NCBI GenBank assembly: GCA_937927675.1
Contig: CALBSG010000128.1
Span: forward strand, 1 to 64,000
Direction: 5' to 3'
Length of the DNA: 64,000 nt
Origin: an uncultured Paracoccaceae bacterium
GTDB taxonomy: Bacteria; Pseudomonadota; Alphaproteobacteria; Rhodobacterales; Rhodobacteraceae
Made by a program: the position numbers and the translations under genes. Position 1 is the first letter of the stretch; each line of letters begins with the position of its first letter. The notes beneath the pieces are model-generated. The model did no database searches and was not told where the DNA came from. It saw nothing but the letters and a program-made list of their open reading frames with translations. Positions 21,635 to 30,778 of this stretch are shown here, piece by piece.

Positions 21635-21675
21635 GACCTTCGAAGGTCTTTGCAATTTTCTTCGAAGAAAATTGC
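21633..21675. repeat. Two adjacent TTCGAA-centred perfect palindromes
   Basis: An 18-bp palindrome (AAGACCTTCGAAGGTCTT, 21633-21650) is followed by a 24-bp palindrome (GCAATTTTC-TTCGAA-GAAAATTGC, 21652-21675). They lie between the convergent stops of mnmA and lpxB and probably act as a two-way transcription stop. They resemble the hairpins at 4892 and 46311 in placement. Confidence 0.75.
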
Positions 21676-21685
21676 CCGGCGGCGG

Positions 21686-22810
21686 TCAGAGTACCGACAG
21701 CACCGACCGCGCGGCACGCAGACCCGGCGGTTCGCCGCCTTTGCCCAGCCGCTCCATGCTCAGCGCCATGGCCTGTTTCTGGCCCGAAGGGTCGGCCAAA
21801 AGCGCCTCAAGCGCCGGGGCGATCAGGTCTGCCCGGCAGTCGGTGCCGATGAACTCTGGCACCACGCGGCTTTCAGACACAAGGTTCACCAAGGTCACCG
21901 TATCCACCATGGCCGCGCGGCGCATCAGCCACAGCGTCAGACGGTTCATGTCATAGGCAATGACCATCGGGCAGCCATTGGCGGCAAGTTCCAGCGACAC
22001 CGTGCCAGAGGCAGCCAGCGCCACATCGGCCATGGCAAAAGCCGCGCGTTTCAGGACTGGATCGGTGATGATCTGCGGGGTGACCGCCCAATCTCGGGTC
22101 AGATCCCGAACCATGGTCTCCACACCCCGCACCGTGGGCAGCGCAACGCGCAAGCCCGGATGCACCGCCTTCAACCGAGCAATCGTCGCGCCGAACACCG
22201 GGCAAAGACGGCGCACCTCGCCCTTCCGACTGCCGGGCAGGGCCAAGAGGAGCGGCCCCTCACCTGCCATCAGCGCGCGTTCCGCGGGGCTGGCGAGAGG
22301 GTCTGACACCACCGGGTGGCCGACAAAATCGCAGGTCATGCCCGCCGCTTGCATATAGGGCGGCTCAAACGGCAAAAGCGCCAGCACATGGTCGATGTGG
22401 CGGGCCATCTTGGCGGCCCGGCCCGGACGCCACGCCCAGACCGAGGGCGCGACATAATGAATGGTGCGCAGATCCGGCCGCGCGGTCTTTACCAATGCCG
22501 CGACCCGCAGGCAGAAATCCGGGCTGTCGATGGTGATCAGCGCGGCAGGCTGACGGGCCAGCACATCGGCGGCGGCCTCACGGATGCGGCGTTTCAGATG
22601 CGCGTATTTAGGCAGCACCTCGACCAGCCCCATGATGGACAATTCTTCCATCGGGAACAGGCTCATCATGCCTTCGGCCTGCATCAACGGCCCGCCGATG
22701 CCGTGAAATTCCACCTCGGGGAGCAGCGATTTCAGCCCCACCATCAAAGCCGCGCCAAGGCGGTCACCCGAAGGCTCGCCCGCGATCAGGTAAAGCCTTA
22801 GCGCGCCCAC
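21686..22810 (-). CDS. lpxB: Lipid A disaccharide synthase
   Basis: GT19 glycosyltransferase joining UDP-2,3-diacylglucosamine and lipid X into the tetraacyl disaccharide. It has 374 residues with the N-terminal LIAGEPSGDRLGA motif, HGIGGPLM, GLVEVLP and YVAPSVWAWRPGRA. The start overlaps the lpxI stop by 13 bp, so it is the last gene of the lipid A cluster. Confidence 0.97.
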   Translation of the reverse strand: MGALRLYLIAGEPSGDRLGAALMVGLKSLLPEVEFHGIGGPLMQAEGMMSLFPMEELSIMGLVEVLPKYAHLKRRIREAAADVLARQPAALITIDSPDFCLRVAALVKTARPDLRTIHYVAPSVWAWRPGRAAKMARHIDHVLALLPFEPPYMQAAGMTCDFVGHPVVSDPLASPAERALMAGEGPLLLALPGSRKGEVRRLCPVFGATIARLKAVHPGLRVALPTVRGVETMVRDLTRDWAVTPQIITDPVLKRAAFAMADVALAASGTVSLELAANGCPMVIAYDMNRLTLWLMRRAAMVDTVTLVNLVSESRVVPEFIGTDCRADLIAPALEALLADPSGQKQAMALSMERLGKGGEPPGLRAARSVLSVL

Positions 22811-23592
22811 AGGAACAGGCCGTGGGTTGCGGCCTCGGCCTGCATGGCAGGCAGGTCAAGGCAGATGACACCGCTCGCTTGCCAGACGATGCCGCCAAGC
22901 CCGGCCGCAGCGGCGTTGCGCACGGTTTGCACGCCTAAGGCAGGCAGATCAATGCGGCGATCTTGGGTGGGTTTGGGGGCCTTGTAGAAAAGCCCCTTGG
23001 CCGGGCGCAGCGCCGCGGGCAACTGCGCCACGAAGGCCAGCATCGCATCGGTGCCGGGCAAGGTTTCGACCGCAAGGCACAAGCCCCCCGCCACCACACA
23101 GCCCTGCCCCACATCCGCAGCGCCAAGGGCGGCCACGATGGTTTCGGCGCGGGTGGCGTCTTTTTCGTCCTGCGGGCCAGTCACGCCCGCATAAAGCCCC
23201 GGTCCCGGCACCAGCTGCGGCGCAATGTCTGCAACGCCTTTCAGCGCAAAGCCAGATTCGGTGAAGATCGCCAGAACCTCGCGCAGGGTGGCATCATCGC
23301 CCTGCCCCATGGCAGCCAGCAGGCGCGGCACCATGGTGGCGGTGGCGGGATCAAACAGCGACGGGTCAAGGCGCGGGCGCTGCACAGCCCCGGCAAAGCA
23401 CACCTCGGTAACGCCTTGGTCTTCCAGCCAGCGCAAGAACAAGGCGAGACGCTCAACCCGGAAGCTTTGGTCTGGCGTCAGACCTGTTGGGGCAAAGCCC
23501 TCCAACGCGCAGATCAGCGGGCGCTCTGGCAGGTTTGCCACCAGCGCAGCCGGCAGCCCCCCCGCCCCGGCGATGATCGCCAGCGTCGTCAT
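22798..23592 (-). CDS. lpxI: UDP-2,3-diacylglucosamine diphosphatase LpxI
   Basis: Hydrolyses UDP-2,3-diacylglucosamine to lipid X, taking the place of LpxH in most alphaproteobacteria. It has 264 residues: N-terminal IIAGAGGLP, VCFAGAVQRP, and the C-terminal DUF1009 domain with DRRIDLPALGVQTV. It sits between lpxA and lpxB, in biosynthetic order, and overlaps both neighbours by a few bases. Confidence 0.95.
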   Translation of the reverse strand: MTTLAIIAGAGGLPAALVANLPERPLICALEGFAPTGLTPDQSFRVERLALFLRWLEDQGVTEVCFAGAVQRPRLDPSLFDPATATMVPRLLAAMGQGDDATLREVLAIFTESGFALKGVADIAPQLVPGPGLYAGVTGPQDEKDATRAETIVAALGAADVGQGCVVAGGLCLAVETLPGTDAMLAFVAQLPAALRPAKGLFYKAPKPTQDRRIDLPALGVQTVRNAAAAGLGGIVWQASGVICLDLPAMQAEAATHGLFLWAR

Positions 23593-24386
23593 TTCGGGGT
23601 CAGGAAATTGCGGTCCGAGGCGCCAAGGATGAAATCGGTCATCTCGCGGACGTAAGCGCTGTCGGTTTCCTCAGAAATCTTGCGGGCGCGGTCCAGAAAC
23701 GACCCCTCGCCCTGCGACAACATCTGGAAGGCGGCGCGCATCGCCGTGATATCGCTGCGCTCCACCCCCCGGCGTTTCAGACCGACAAGGTTCAGCCCAT
23801 CCAATTCCCCACGCGGGGCCTGCACAAGGCCGTAGGGAATGACATCATTGGTGACCATGGTCACCGCGCCGATAATGGCACCGCGCCCGATGCGCACCCA
23901 TTGGTGAATGCCCGACAGCCCACCGATGATGACATCATCGCCAATCTGGCAATGGCCGGCGATCGCGACCTGATTGGCCAGGATCACCCGGTTGCCGACG
24001 CGGGCGTCGTGGCCGATATGGGCGCCGGTCATCAACAGGCAATCATCGCCCACCGATGTCAGCCCGCCGCCGCCCTCGGTGCCGGTGTTCAAGGTCGCGC
24101 CCTCACGGATGCGGCAGCGCGCGCCCACGGTCAGCCGTGTACGCTCGCCCTTGAATTTCAGATCTTGGGGAATTTCGCCGACAGTGGCGAAGGGAAACAC
24201 CACGGTTTCATCGCCAACATCCGTCCAGCCCGTCACCACGGCATGTGATTTCAGCGTGACGCCGCGGCCAAGCGTGACCTCGGGGCCGACCATCGAGAAG
24301 GGACCGACGTAGCAATCGGGCCCGATGGTCGCGCCTTCTTCGACATAGGCAGAAGGATGGATGACGGCGGTTCCGTGAATGGCCAT
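23589..24386 (-). CDS. lpxA: UDP-N-acetylglucosamine acyltransferase LpxA
   Basis: First step of lipid A synthesis. It has 265 residues: a left-handed parallel beta-helix of hexapeptide repeats (IGPDCYVGPFSMVGPEV and so on), the catalytic histidine region TGAHIGHDARVGN, GGLSGIHQWVRIGRGA, and the C-terminal helical domain (GLNLVGLKRRGV). The ATG at 24386 (MAIHGTAVIHPSA) lies 4 bp after the fabZ stop. The open frame extends upstream inside fabZ but is not protein-like there. Confidence 0.97.
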   Translation of the reverse strand: MAIHGTAVIHPSAYVEEGATIGPDCYVGPFSMVGPEVTLGRGVTLKSHAVVTGWTDVGDETVVFPFATVGEIPQDLKFKGERTRLTVGARCRIREGATLNTGTEGGGGLTSVGDDCLLMTGAHIGHDARVGNRVILANQVAIAGHCQIGDDVIIGGLSGIHQWVRIGRGAIIGAVTMVTNDVIPYGLVQAPRGELDGLNLVGLKRRGVERSDITAMRAAFQMLSQGEGSFLDRARKISEETDSAYVREMTDFILGASDRNFLTPK

Positions 24387-24390
24387 GGCG

Positions 24391-24873
24391 TCAGGCCTTC
24401 GGCACGTCGAACATGGCCATGAATTCCGCCTCGCAGGCCAGCTCACCATCCACCATCGCCTTGCCCGCGAATTTCCAGACCCGGCCCCCGCCCCGCAGCG
24501 CGGTGACATGCAGCTCCAGCACATCGCCCGGCACCACCTTGCGGCGGAACTTCACCGCATCGACGCCCATGAAGAAGACATTGGCGTTTTTGTCGACCAG
24601 ATCCATCGACAGGCCAACAAGGATGCCAGAGGTCTGGGCCATCGCCTCGATAATCATCACACCCGGAAACACCGGCATGCCCGGGAAATGGCCCTGAAAC
24701 TGCGGCTCGTTGAAGGTGACATTCTTGATGCCGACGCAGGATTTGTTCAGGTGGATGTCGCGCACCTTGTCGACCAAGAGGAACGGATAGCGATGCGGGA
24801 TGATGCGCTGGATCAGCGCCAGATCGGCGGAAAGCGGCGCGTCAGCGGGCGTCGGGGCGGTGGTCTCGGTCAT
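24391..24873 (-). CDS. fabZ: 3-hydroxyacyl-ACP dehydratase FabZ
   Basis: Hot-dog-fold dehydratase of fatty acid synthesis that competes with LpxA for 3-hydroxyacyl-ACP. It has 160 residues with [11 protein letters not shown] and catalytic H62 and E76 ([21 protein letters not shown]). ATG 24873 follows GAGGAA. It sits just before lpxA, as in most proteobacteria, but no lpxD lies between ompH and fabZ. Confidence 0.97.
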   Translation of the reverse strand: MTETTAPTPADAPLSADLALIQRIIPHRYPFLLVDKVRDIHLNKSCVGIKNVTFNEPQFQGHFPGMPVFPGVMIIEAMAQTSGILVGLSMDLVDKNANVFFMGVDAVKFRRKVVPGDVLELHVTALRGGGRVWKFAGKAMVDGELACEAEFMAMFDVPKA

Positions 24874-24984
24874 GATGGTTCCTCGCGGGCTTTGGTCGCC
24901 GGGTGTTCTCTGACTTCTGACTAGCAAGGCAGGCGGCGCGGGGCAAGGGAAGCCCGCGGCACACGGGGGCAGGACGCGACAGGA

Positions 24985-25554
24985 TCAGGGGGCGCTGGGG
25001 GTCAAGCTGCCATCGGCAAAGGCGGCATCCAGCCGGGCAATCGCCTCGTCGGTGACGTCAATGTTGTCAAAACCGACAAAGACGGCGCGGCTGTCGATGA
25101 TGGCGGCAGCCCCGGCGGCCTGCATCACCTCGGCCAGAATCGGGCGGGCCGATTGCAGGAAGCGGCCGCGATCCTCTTCATAGGCGCGGGTCAGATCGCG
25201 GGATTTCGCTTCTTGCGCCTTGCGGATGCCCTCAACCTTTTGGTTGAACGCCTCGGACAAGGGCGTGAAAGCCTCGCGTTTCATGGCTGGGCGCCGGGTG
25301 GTCAGATCCTTTTCTTCGACCTCAAGCGCGGCCTCGATCCGGCGGTTTTCATCCGTCAGGGCCTGTGCGGCCGCCTCTTGCCGGGCGATCACGGCCTTGC
25401 CAAAGGCAGAGCCGGTGAACAGCCGTTCATCATCCAAGGTCAGGATGGGTGATTTCGGCAGTTCTGCGACGGCCGGGGCCGTGGTCTCTTGGCCCTGCCC
25501 GGGCTGGCCGGAAAGGCCAACCAAGGCACAGGCAAGAAGAACGGCGGCGCGCAT
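24985..25554 (-). CDS. ompH: OmpH/Skp-family periplasmic chaperone
   Basis: Periplasmic holdase for outer membrane proteins on their way to BamA. It has 189 residues: a signal peptide (about 1-21), a long charged coiled-coil region (about 52-145, rich in E, K, R and A), and a C-terminal beta-type segment (AAIIDSRAVFVGFDNIDVT). ATG 25554 shares one base with the bamA stop. The family is confident from the OmpH pattern and position. Confidence 0.88.
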   Translation of the reverse strand: MRAAVLLACALVGLSGQPGQGQETTAPAVAELPKSPILTLDDERLFTGSAFGKAVIARQEAAAQALTDENRRIEAALEVEEKDLTTRRPAMKREAFTPLSEAFNQKVEGIRKAQEAKSRDLTRAYEEDRGRFLQSARPILAEVMQAAGAAAIIDSRAVFVGFDNIDVTDEAIARLDAAFADGSLTPSAP

Positions 25555-27899
25555 CAGAACTTGGTCGAGATCGTCAGATCGAAGCGCTGCTCCTTGTCAT
25601 AGGTCTCTTTCTTGAGCGCCTTTGAGAAGTTGAAGCGCAACGGCCCAAGCGGGGTATCCCACAGCACCGACAGACCAATGGCAGAGCGCAGTTTGGCGGA
25701 ATCGTCGACCGCACCGGTGGTTCCAACGGTGTTGTCCAACCCCCAAACTGAGCCCACATCCAAGAAGGCCCCCCCCTTGATGCCGTATTCTTCCGGCAGG
25801 CCCAGAGGGAAATCGGCCTCAAACCGGGCAACGGCGAACATGTTGCCACCAAGTGCATCCTCATTGGACGCAGTCAGATCGCGCGGACCGATGCCGTTCG
25901 CCTCAAAGCCACGGATCTTGCTGTTGCCAAAATAACGGTCGGTCACACGGCTGGTATAGCCACCCGTTGTGACCACGGCGCCGCCTTCAAAAATCGCCCG
26001 CAGCGTGACTTCCTCGTTCAGGATCTTGGTTTCAAGAACACCAAGCCCCTCGGACTTGAGGTAGTTCACATCGCCGCCAACACCCGCGAAATCTTGGCTA
26101 AAGCGCAACAGAACGCGGCTGTTGGGGTTCAGGCCGCCGATCTTGTTGTCATAGGAATAGGAATAGCCGATCGACGAGCCGATGGGCGAGCCCACGGTTT
26201 CTTCAGCCGTCAAGATGGTCGACGAGTCCGGATCGACATTATTCACCGCGTCATTGAACACGCGATAGCGCAATTCCAGCCGCCCGAATTCACTGATCGG
26301 GAATTCCAGCGCGGGCGAGATGGCGATCTGCTTGGTGTCATAAAAGGCGTCTGCGTAATCCGAGGTCTTGTAAATGGCGCCGAATTTCAGCTTCAGATCA
26401 CGACCCAAAAGGGCAGGCTCGACGAAGGTGATCGAGCTGTCCACCGTGTCTGCACCGGTCGTGACGTCAATCCCGACCTTCTGGCCGCGACCAAGGAAGT
26501 TGTCTTCCGAAAAGCCAAAGGTCAGACCTGCACCCGAGCCCACCGAATAAGACCCGCCGATGTTCAACGAGCCGGTCGGCTTTTCTTCCACGTCAACGTT
26601 GACCACAATCTGATCGGCCGCAGCGCCAGGGGCAGCTTCGACATTGGCATCGCCGAAATAGCCAAGCGCGCGGATGCGTTCGGCGGCCTGACGAATTTCG
26701 CGCGGGTTGAAGGGGTCGCCTTCTGCCGTGCGGAACTGACGGCGGATCACCTGATCCAGCGTCGTCGTATTGCCTTCAATGTCGATACGCTCGACAAAAA
26801 CCCGGTCGCCTTTGGACAGAACAAATTCGATGTCCAGCGTCTGAGTTTCTTCGTTGCGCGTCAGCACTGGCTCGACCCGGACAAAGTTCAGGCCTTTTTT
26901 CAGCGCCAGATTTTCCATCCGGGCGATGTTGTTTTCGATCAGGGCCGGGGAATAGACGGAACCGCTGCGCAGCTTTTGCACGCCTGCGAATTCCACCGCA
27001 TCCACGCCTTCAACCGACGAGGTCGTGTTGACCGTGCCGATGCGGTATTGCTGGCCTTCCTGAACGGTGAAGGTCACGAAAGAGGCATCACGCTCGGCCG
27101 AAATCTCGCCGGTGGCGTCCGTCACATCAACGTCGATGAAGCCGCGCGACAGATAAAAATCTTTCAAAAGCTGCTTATCCAGCTCCAACCGCTCGGCCAC
27201 GAAGGTATCACGACCGATGATCTGGCGCAGCAGGCCCGCCTGTTTGGTGCCCAAGACCTGCCGCAACCGGCGGTCGGAATAGGCGCGGTTGCCGACGAAG
27301 GACAGCCGCTCCACCTCAACCACCTTGCCTTCGACAATCTCAAAGACCAGATCCACCCGATTGTCAGAGCGGCGGATCAGCTTCGGGGTTACCGCGGCGG
27401 CCAAACGACCCTCGGTGCGGTAGGCCTCGGCAATGGCGGCGGCGTCAGCCTCGGCGGTGGCCGGGTTGAAGACGTTGCGCGCCTTCGACTTGACCAGATC
27501 TTTCAGCCGTTCATCTTTCAGCCGCTTGTTGCCCTGCAGATCAACAACGCTGACCATGGGCATTTCCTTGACGACGATCTTCAGCGTGCTGCCCTGCGGC
27601 TGCAACTCGACCTTTTCAAAAAGGCCCGAATTCACCAAACGCTGATAGGCGTCATTCAATTGCCCGGTGGTCAGCGTCTGCCCTTGCCCGATTCCCGCAT
27701 GCGACAGCACGGTGGTGGCATCGACCCGATCATTGCCTTCGATGACAACGTTGGAAAAGCTGTAGGATTGCGCCAAGGCCGGTGTGAGGAACGGCGTGGA
27801 AAGCCCTGTTCCGCAAAGCAGAAGCGCAACTGCTGCCGGGCGCAGGAAGGCGCGGCCAATGCGGGTCTGGCTCTTGTGTGCGGTTGCAGAATTACGCAT
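25554..27899 (-). CDS. bamA: Outer membrane protein assembly factor BamA
   Basis: Central outer membrane subunit of the BAM complex that folds beta-barrel proteins. It has 781 residues: a signal peptide ending ALAQ, five POTRA domains (SYSFSNVVIEGNDRVD onward), and a C-terminal 16-strand barrel with SIGYSYSYDN, KIRGFEANGIGPRD and LRFNFSKALKKE, ending in F. The start is set at ATG 27899 (MRNSATAHKS); a longer frame begins at 27953. It lies in the rseP-bamA-ompH-fabZ-lpx cluster. Confidence 0.97.
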   Translation of the reverse strand: MRNSATAHKSQTRIGRAFLRPAAVALLLCGTGLSTPFLTPALAQSYSFSNVVIEGNDRVDATTVLSHAGIGQGQTLTTGQLNDAYQRLVNSGLFEKVELQPQGSTLKIVVKEMPMVSVVDLQGNKRLKDERLKDLVKSKARNVFNPATAEADAAAIAEAYRTEGRLAAAVTPKLIRRSDNRVDLVFEIVEGKVVEVERLSFVGNRAYSDRRLRQVLGTKQAGLLRQIIGRDTFVAERLELDKQLLKDFYLSRGFIDVDVTDATGEISAERDASFVTFTVQEGQQYRIGTVNTTSSVEGVDAVEFAGVQKLRSGSVYSPALIENNIARMENLALKKGLNFVRVEPVLTRNEETQTLDIEFVLSKGDRVFVERIDIEGNTTTLDQVIRRQFRTAEGDPFNPREIRQAAERIRALGYFGDANVEAAPGAAADQIVVNVDVEEKPTGSLNIGGSYSVGSGAGLTFGFSEDNFLGRGQKVGIDVTTGADTVDSSITFVEPALLGRDLKLKFGAIYKTSDYADAFYDTKQIAISPALEFPISEFGRLELRYRVFNDAVNNVDPDSSTILTAEETVGSPIGSSIGYSYSYDNKIGGLNPNSRVLLRFSQDFAGVGGDVNYLKSEGLGVLETKILNEEVTLRAIFEGGAVVTTGGYTSRVTDRYFGNSKIRGFEANGIGPRDLTASNEDALGGNMFAVARFEADFPLGLPEEYGIKGGAFLDVGSVWGLDNTVGTTGAVDDSAKLRSAIGLSVLWDTPLGPLRFNFSKALKKETYDKEQRFDLTISTKF

Positions 27900-28034
27900 G
27901 GAATGACCCCGGCTATCACAAATTCTTGTGTTCCTGACTAGCTGGAACCGCAAGCCTTGTCAAAAGGACAAGCCACCGCACGGGTGAGGAATTCGCACGA
28001 AACCGCAGGCTGTTGCAGGAAGATCGGCCTGCCC

Positions 28035-28172
28035 TTAGGGCTGCAACAACGCCGTGCCCAGAAAGGCCCCGGCCAAAAGCCCGACAACCACCGTTCCAAG
28101 CGTAAACAGACGGTCTGCGTTCAGCCAGACCAGCAGCGACACCGCTTTGTAGCCTTTCATGACTGCATCCAT
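28035..28172 (-). CDS. Small membrane protein (45 residues) between rseP and bamA
   Basis: Starts at ATG 28172 after GGGAGG (8-base spacing) and codes 45 residues ending at TAA 28035. The N-terminal part (MDAVMKGYKAVSLLVWLNADR) is amphipathic and is followed by one clear hydrophobic helix (LFTLGTVVVGLLAGAFLGTALL). An internal ATG at 28160 is an alternative start. I do not recognise it; it could be a small regulator or accessory of the envelope proteins around it. Confidence 0.65.
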   Translation of the reverse strand: MDAVMKGYKAVSLLVWLNADRLFTLGTVVVGLLAGAFLGTALLQP

Positions 28173-28239
28173 GGTTCCGCCCTCCCGACTTATTGCTGAG
28201 TGCGGAGCTAACATCAGAATAAGGCGGGATTTTGGCGGT

Positions 28240-29592
28240 TTAGCGGCAGGTCACATCATTGAACAGCGCGAAAGCCATGAAGGTCAGGATCAGCGCAAGA
28301 CCCAAGGTCGTCAGCCCGCGCATCACAATATCGGGCGGCGGGCGGCGGAAGACGGCCTCATAGGCGTGGAACACCAGATGCCCACCATCCAGCACCGGAA
28401 TTGGGAACAGGTTGATAAGCCCGATGCCAAAGGACAGCATGGCAAGCGTCTGGATAAAGTCCTGAACCCCCATCGCCGCCGATTGCCCCGCGACCTGCGC
28501 GATCGAAATCGCGCCGGTCAGGTTGCATTTGTCGATAGCGCCGGTGGCGATATGGGCCAGACTGGAAAGCGAGGTGGTGACCAGAAACCACAGCCGATCC
28601 AGCGACAGGCCGGCGGCCTCTATCAGACCGGGCTGGCGGGTTTGCGGCTCGATCAGGAAACCGGCGCCAAGGCCGATCATCCAACGGGTTTCAAACCCAC
28701 CCTCAGCCTTGGGAAGGTCGCGGCGGTTTGGGGTGATCGACATGTCTAGAACTTGCCCCGCGCCCCCATCGGGCCGCCAGATCTTAAGGCTGACCGGCGC
28801 ACCCTTGAGCCCCTCGACGATGGGGGGCAGTTCAGCAAATTTGGTGACGGCTTTGCCCCCGGCCTCAAGGATCACATCGCCCTCTTGCAGCCCTGCTGCA
28901 AGCCCGGCCGATTTCAACTGCACATCCCCCACCAAAGGCGGCAGCGGCTGGCCCGAGGTGACCGTCACCTCCACGCCATCGCGCAGCACAAGGTATTCAA
29001 CCGTCGGCGTGGCAGGCAGGTTTTCGGCGGCCGCGTAAAAGCTGTCCCAGTCGGGCGTCGGTTGACCGTTCAGCGCCAAAAGCGCATCGCCCGGCAACAG
29101 CCCCTGCGCCGCACCTGGCAGCGTGGCAATGCGGGCCACCGTGGGTTTATCGGTGGCAACGCCGGTTGCCATCAGCATGCCAAAGATGACCGCCGCCGCC
29201 AGAATGAAATTCGCCAAAGGCCCGGCAAACACCGTGGCCGCCCGCGCCCAGACCGGCGCGCCATGCATGGTGTGGCGTTTTTCATCGGCCGACAGCCCGG
29301 CCATCGCGCGATCATCCGCCGCCGCCGAGGCCGCATCGGCATCGCCCAGAAACTTGACATAGCCGCCCAAGGGGATTGCCGCGAGCTGCCAGCGTGTGCC
29401 GCGTTTGTCAGTGCGCGACCAGATCACCTTGCCAAAGCCAAGGCTGAACACCTCGGCATGGATGCCCGACCAGCGGCCCACGATATAATGGCCGTATTCA
29501 TGCACGAAAACGATGATGCTGATCGCCAAAATGAAAAAGACAGCGGTCCATAGGGCCCCGCCTGCGCCGAACATCGTTGTCAGGAAATCCAC
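28240..29592 (-). CDS. rseP: Site-2 metalloprotease RseP
   Basis: Intramembrane zinc protease that cleaves anti-sigma factors and signal peptide remnants. It has 450 residues: N-terminal helix with HEYGH (31-35), the PLGGYVKFLGD segment, two periplasmic PDZ-type domains (about 140-310; LPGDALLALNGQ, LQEGDVILEAGG), and the C-terminal NLFPIPVLDGGHL motif carrying the third zinc ligand. It sits one base from dxr. Confidence 0.96.
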   Translation of the reverse strand: MDFLTTMFGAGGALWTAVFFILAISIIVFVHEYGHYIVGRWSGIHAEVFSLGFGKVIWSRTDKRGTRWQLAAIPLGGYVKFLGDADAASAAADDRAMAGLSADEKRHTMHGAPVWARAATVFAGPLANFILAAAVIFGMLMATGVATDKPTVARIATLPGAAQGLLPGDALLALNGQPTPDWDSFYAAAENLPATPTVEYLVLRDGVEVTVTSGQPLPPLVGDVQLKSAGLAAGLQEGDVILEAGGKAVTKFAELPPIVEGLKGAPVSLKIWRPDGGAGQVLDMSITPNRRDLPKAEGGFETRWMIGLGAGFLIEPQTRQPGLIEAAGLSLDRLWFLVTTSLSSLAHIATGAIDKCNLTGAISIAQVAGQSAAMGVQDFIQTLAMLSFGIGLINLFPIPVLDGGHLVFHAYEAVFRRPPPDIVMRGLTTLGLALILTFMAFALFNDVTCR

Positions 29593-30774
29593 TTAAGCTG
29601 CCCTCATCTGCCCTGCGACCTCTGTCGCCCGCACCCTTGCGAGATGGTCCATCGCCAACACATCTTCAAAGCTGCCCGCGGCATTTCCAAGGCGGCTTTC
29701 GGCCGAAAGTCGGTTCAGGGTCTCTTCGACCACGTTTGCCATCTGCAAAAAGCCAAGGCCTCCGGCGATGAAATGGTCCAGCGCGATTTCCTTGGCCGCG
29801 TTAAAGGCGGCCCCAGCCAGCCCACGCATCGCCATCACCTCGCGCGCCAGCCGAAGGGCGGGGTAGCGCGCCTCATCCGGCGCCCGGAAGGTGAGTTTTC
29901 CCAGCGCCGCAAAGTCCAGCTTTGCCACCGGCAGCGGCTGGCGTTCGGGCCAGTTCAGCGCATAGCCGATCGGGTGCCGCATGTCGGGCATCCCCAGATG
30001 CGCCATCACCGCACCATCGTGGAACCCCACCATGGAATGGATGATGGATTCGGGGTGGATGATGACCTCGATCTGGCTGGGGTCTACGCCGAAAAATTCA
30101 CGTGTTTCAATGACTTCCAAGGCTTTGTTGAACATGGAAGCGCTGTCGATGGTGATCCGTTGCCCCATCGACCAGTTCGGGTGGGCCAGTGTCTCGGCCA
30201 GCGTGGCATGGGCCAGCCGGTCCATCGGCCAGTCGCGCAACGCGCCCCCCGAGGCGGTGAGAATGATGCGGTCCACCGCGGTCAGATCCTCGCCCACCAA
30301 GGCCTGAAAGATCGCCGAATGTTCGCTGTCGACCGGCAGAATGGTCGCCCCATGGGCGCGGGCGGTTGAGAGCAGCAACTCTCCCGCGGTTACCAGACTT
30401 TCTTTATTGGCCAAGGCCAGCGCAGAGCCATGGGCCAGCGCGCGCATCCCCGGCACCAGCCCCGCCGCCCCGACGATGGCCGACATCACCCAATCCGCCT
30501 CGCGGTCGGCCGCTTCGATGATGGCGTGGGGGCCAGCGGCGGCATGCACACCCGACCCCGACAGAGCCTCGCGCAGGGCAGGCAGGTTTTCTTCATGCGC
30601 CGTCACGGCAACCTCGGCGCGCAGAGTGCGCGCCATCTCGGCCAGCCGGGCGACATTGTGGCCGCCGGTCAGCGCGACGGTGTGAAAGGCCGCAGCCCCC
30701 CCTTCGCGACAAATGAGGTCATAGGTGCTTTCACCGATCGAGCCGGTGGCACCAAAAATGGAAATGCGGCGCAT
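29593..30774 (-). CDS. dxr: 1-deoxy-D-xylulose 5-phosphate reductoisomerase
   Basis: Second step of the MEP isoprenoid pathway, NADPH- and metal-dependent. It has 393 residues with the nucleotide motif GATGSIG (8-14), ALANKESLV, the metal-binding LPVDSEHSAIFQ, the ASGGALRD loop, PNWSMGQRITIDSA and the C-terminal four-helix domain. It sits between rseP and cdsA, the common alphaproteobacterial order. Confidence 0.97.
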   Translation of the reverse strand: MRRISIFGATGSIGESTYDLICREGGAAAFHTVALTGGHNVARLAEMARTLRAEVAVTAHEENLPALREALSGSGVHAAAGPHAIIEAADREADWVMSAIVGAAGLVPGMRALAHGSALALANKESLVTAGELLLSTARAHGATILPVDSEHSAIFQALVGEDLTAVDRIILTASGGALRDWPMDRLAHATLAETLAHPNWSMGQRITIDSASMFNKALEVIETREFFGVDPSQIEVIIHPESIIHSMVGFHDGAVMAHLGMPDMRHPIGYALNWPERQPLPVAKLDFAALGKLTFRAPDEARYPALRLAREVMAMRGLAGAAFNAAKEIALDHFIAGGLGFLQMANVVEETLNRLSAESRLGNAAGSFEDVLAMDHLARVRATEVAGQMRAA

Positions 30775-30778
30775 CGGA

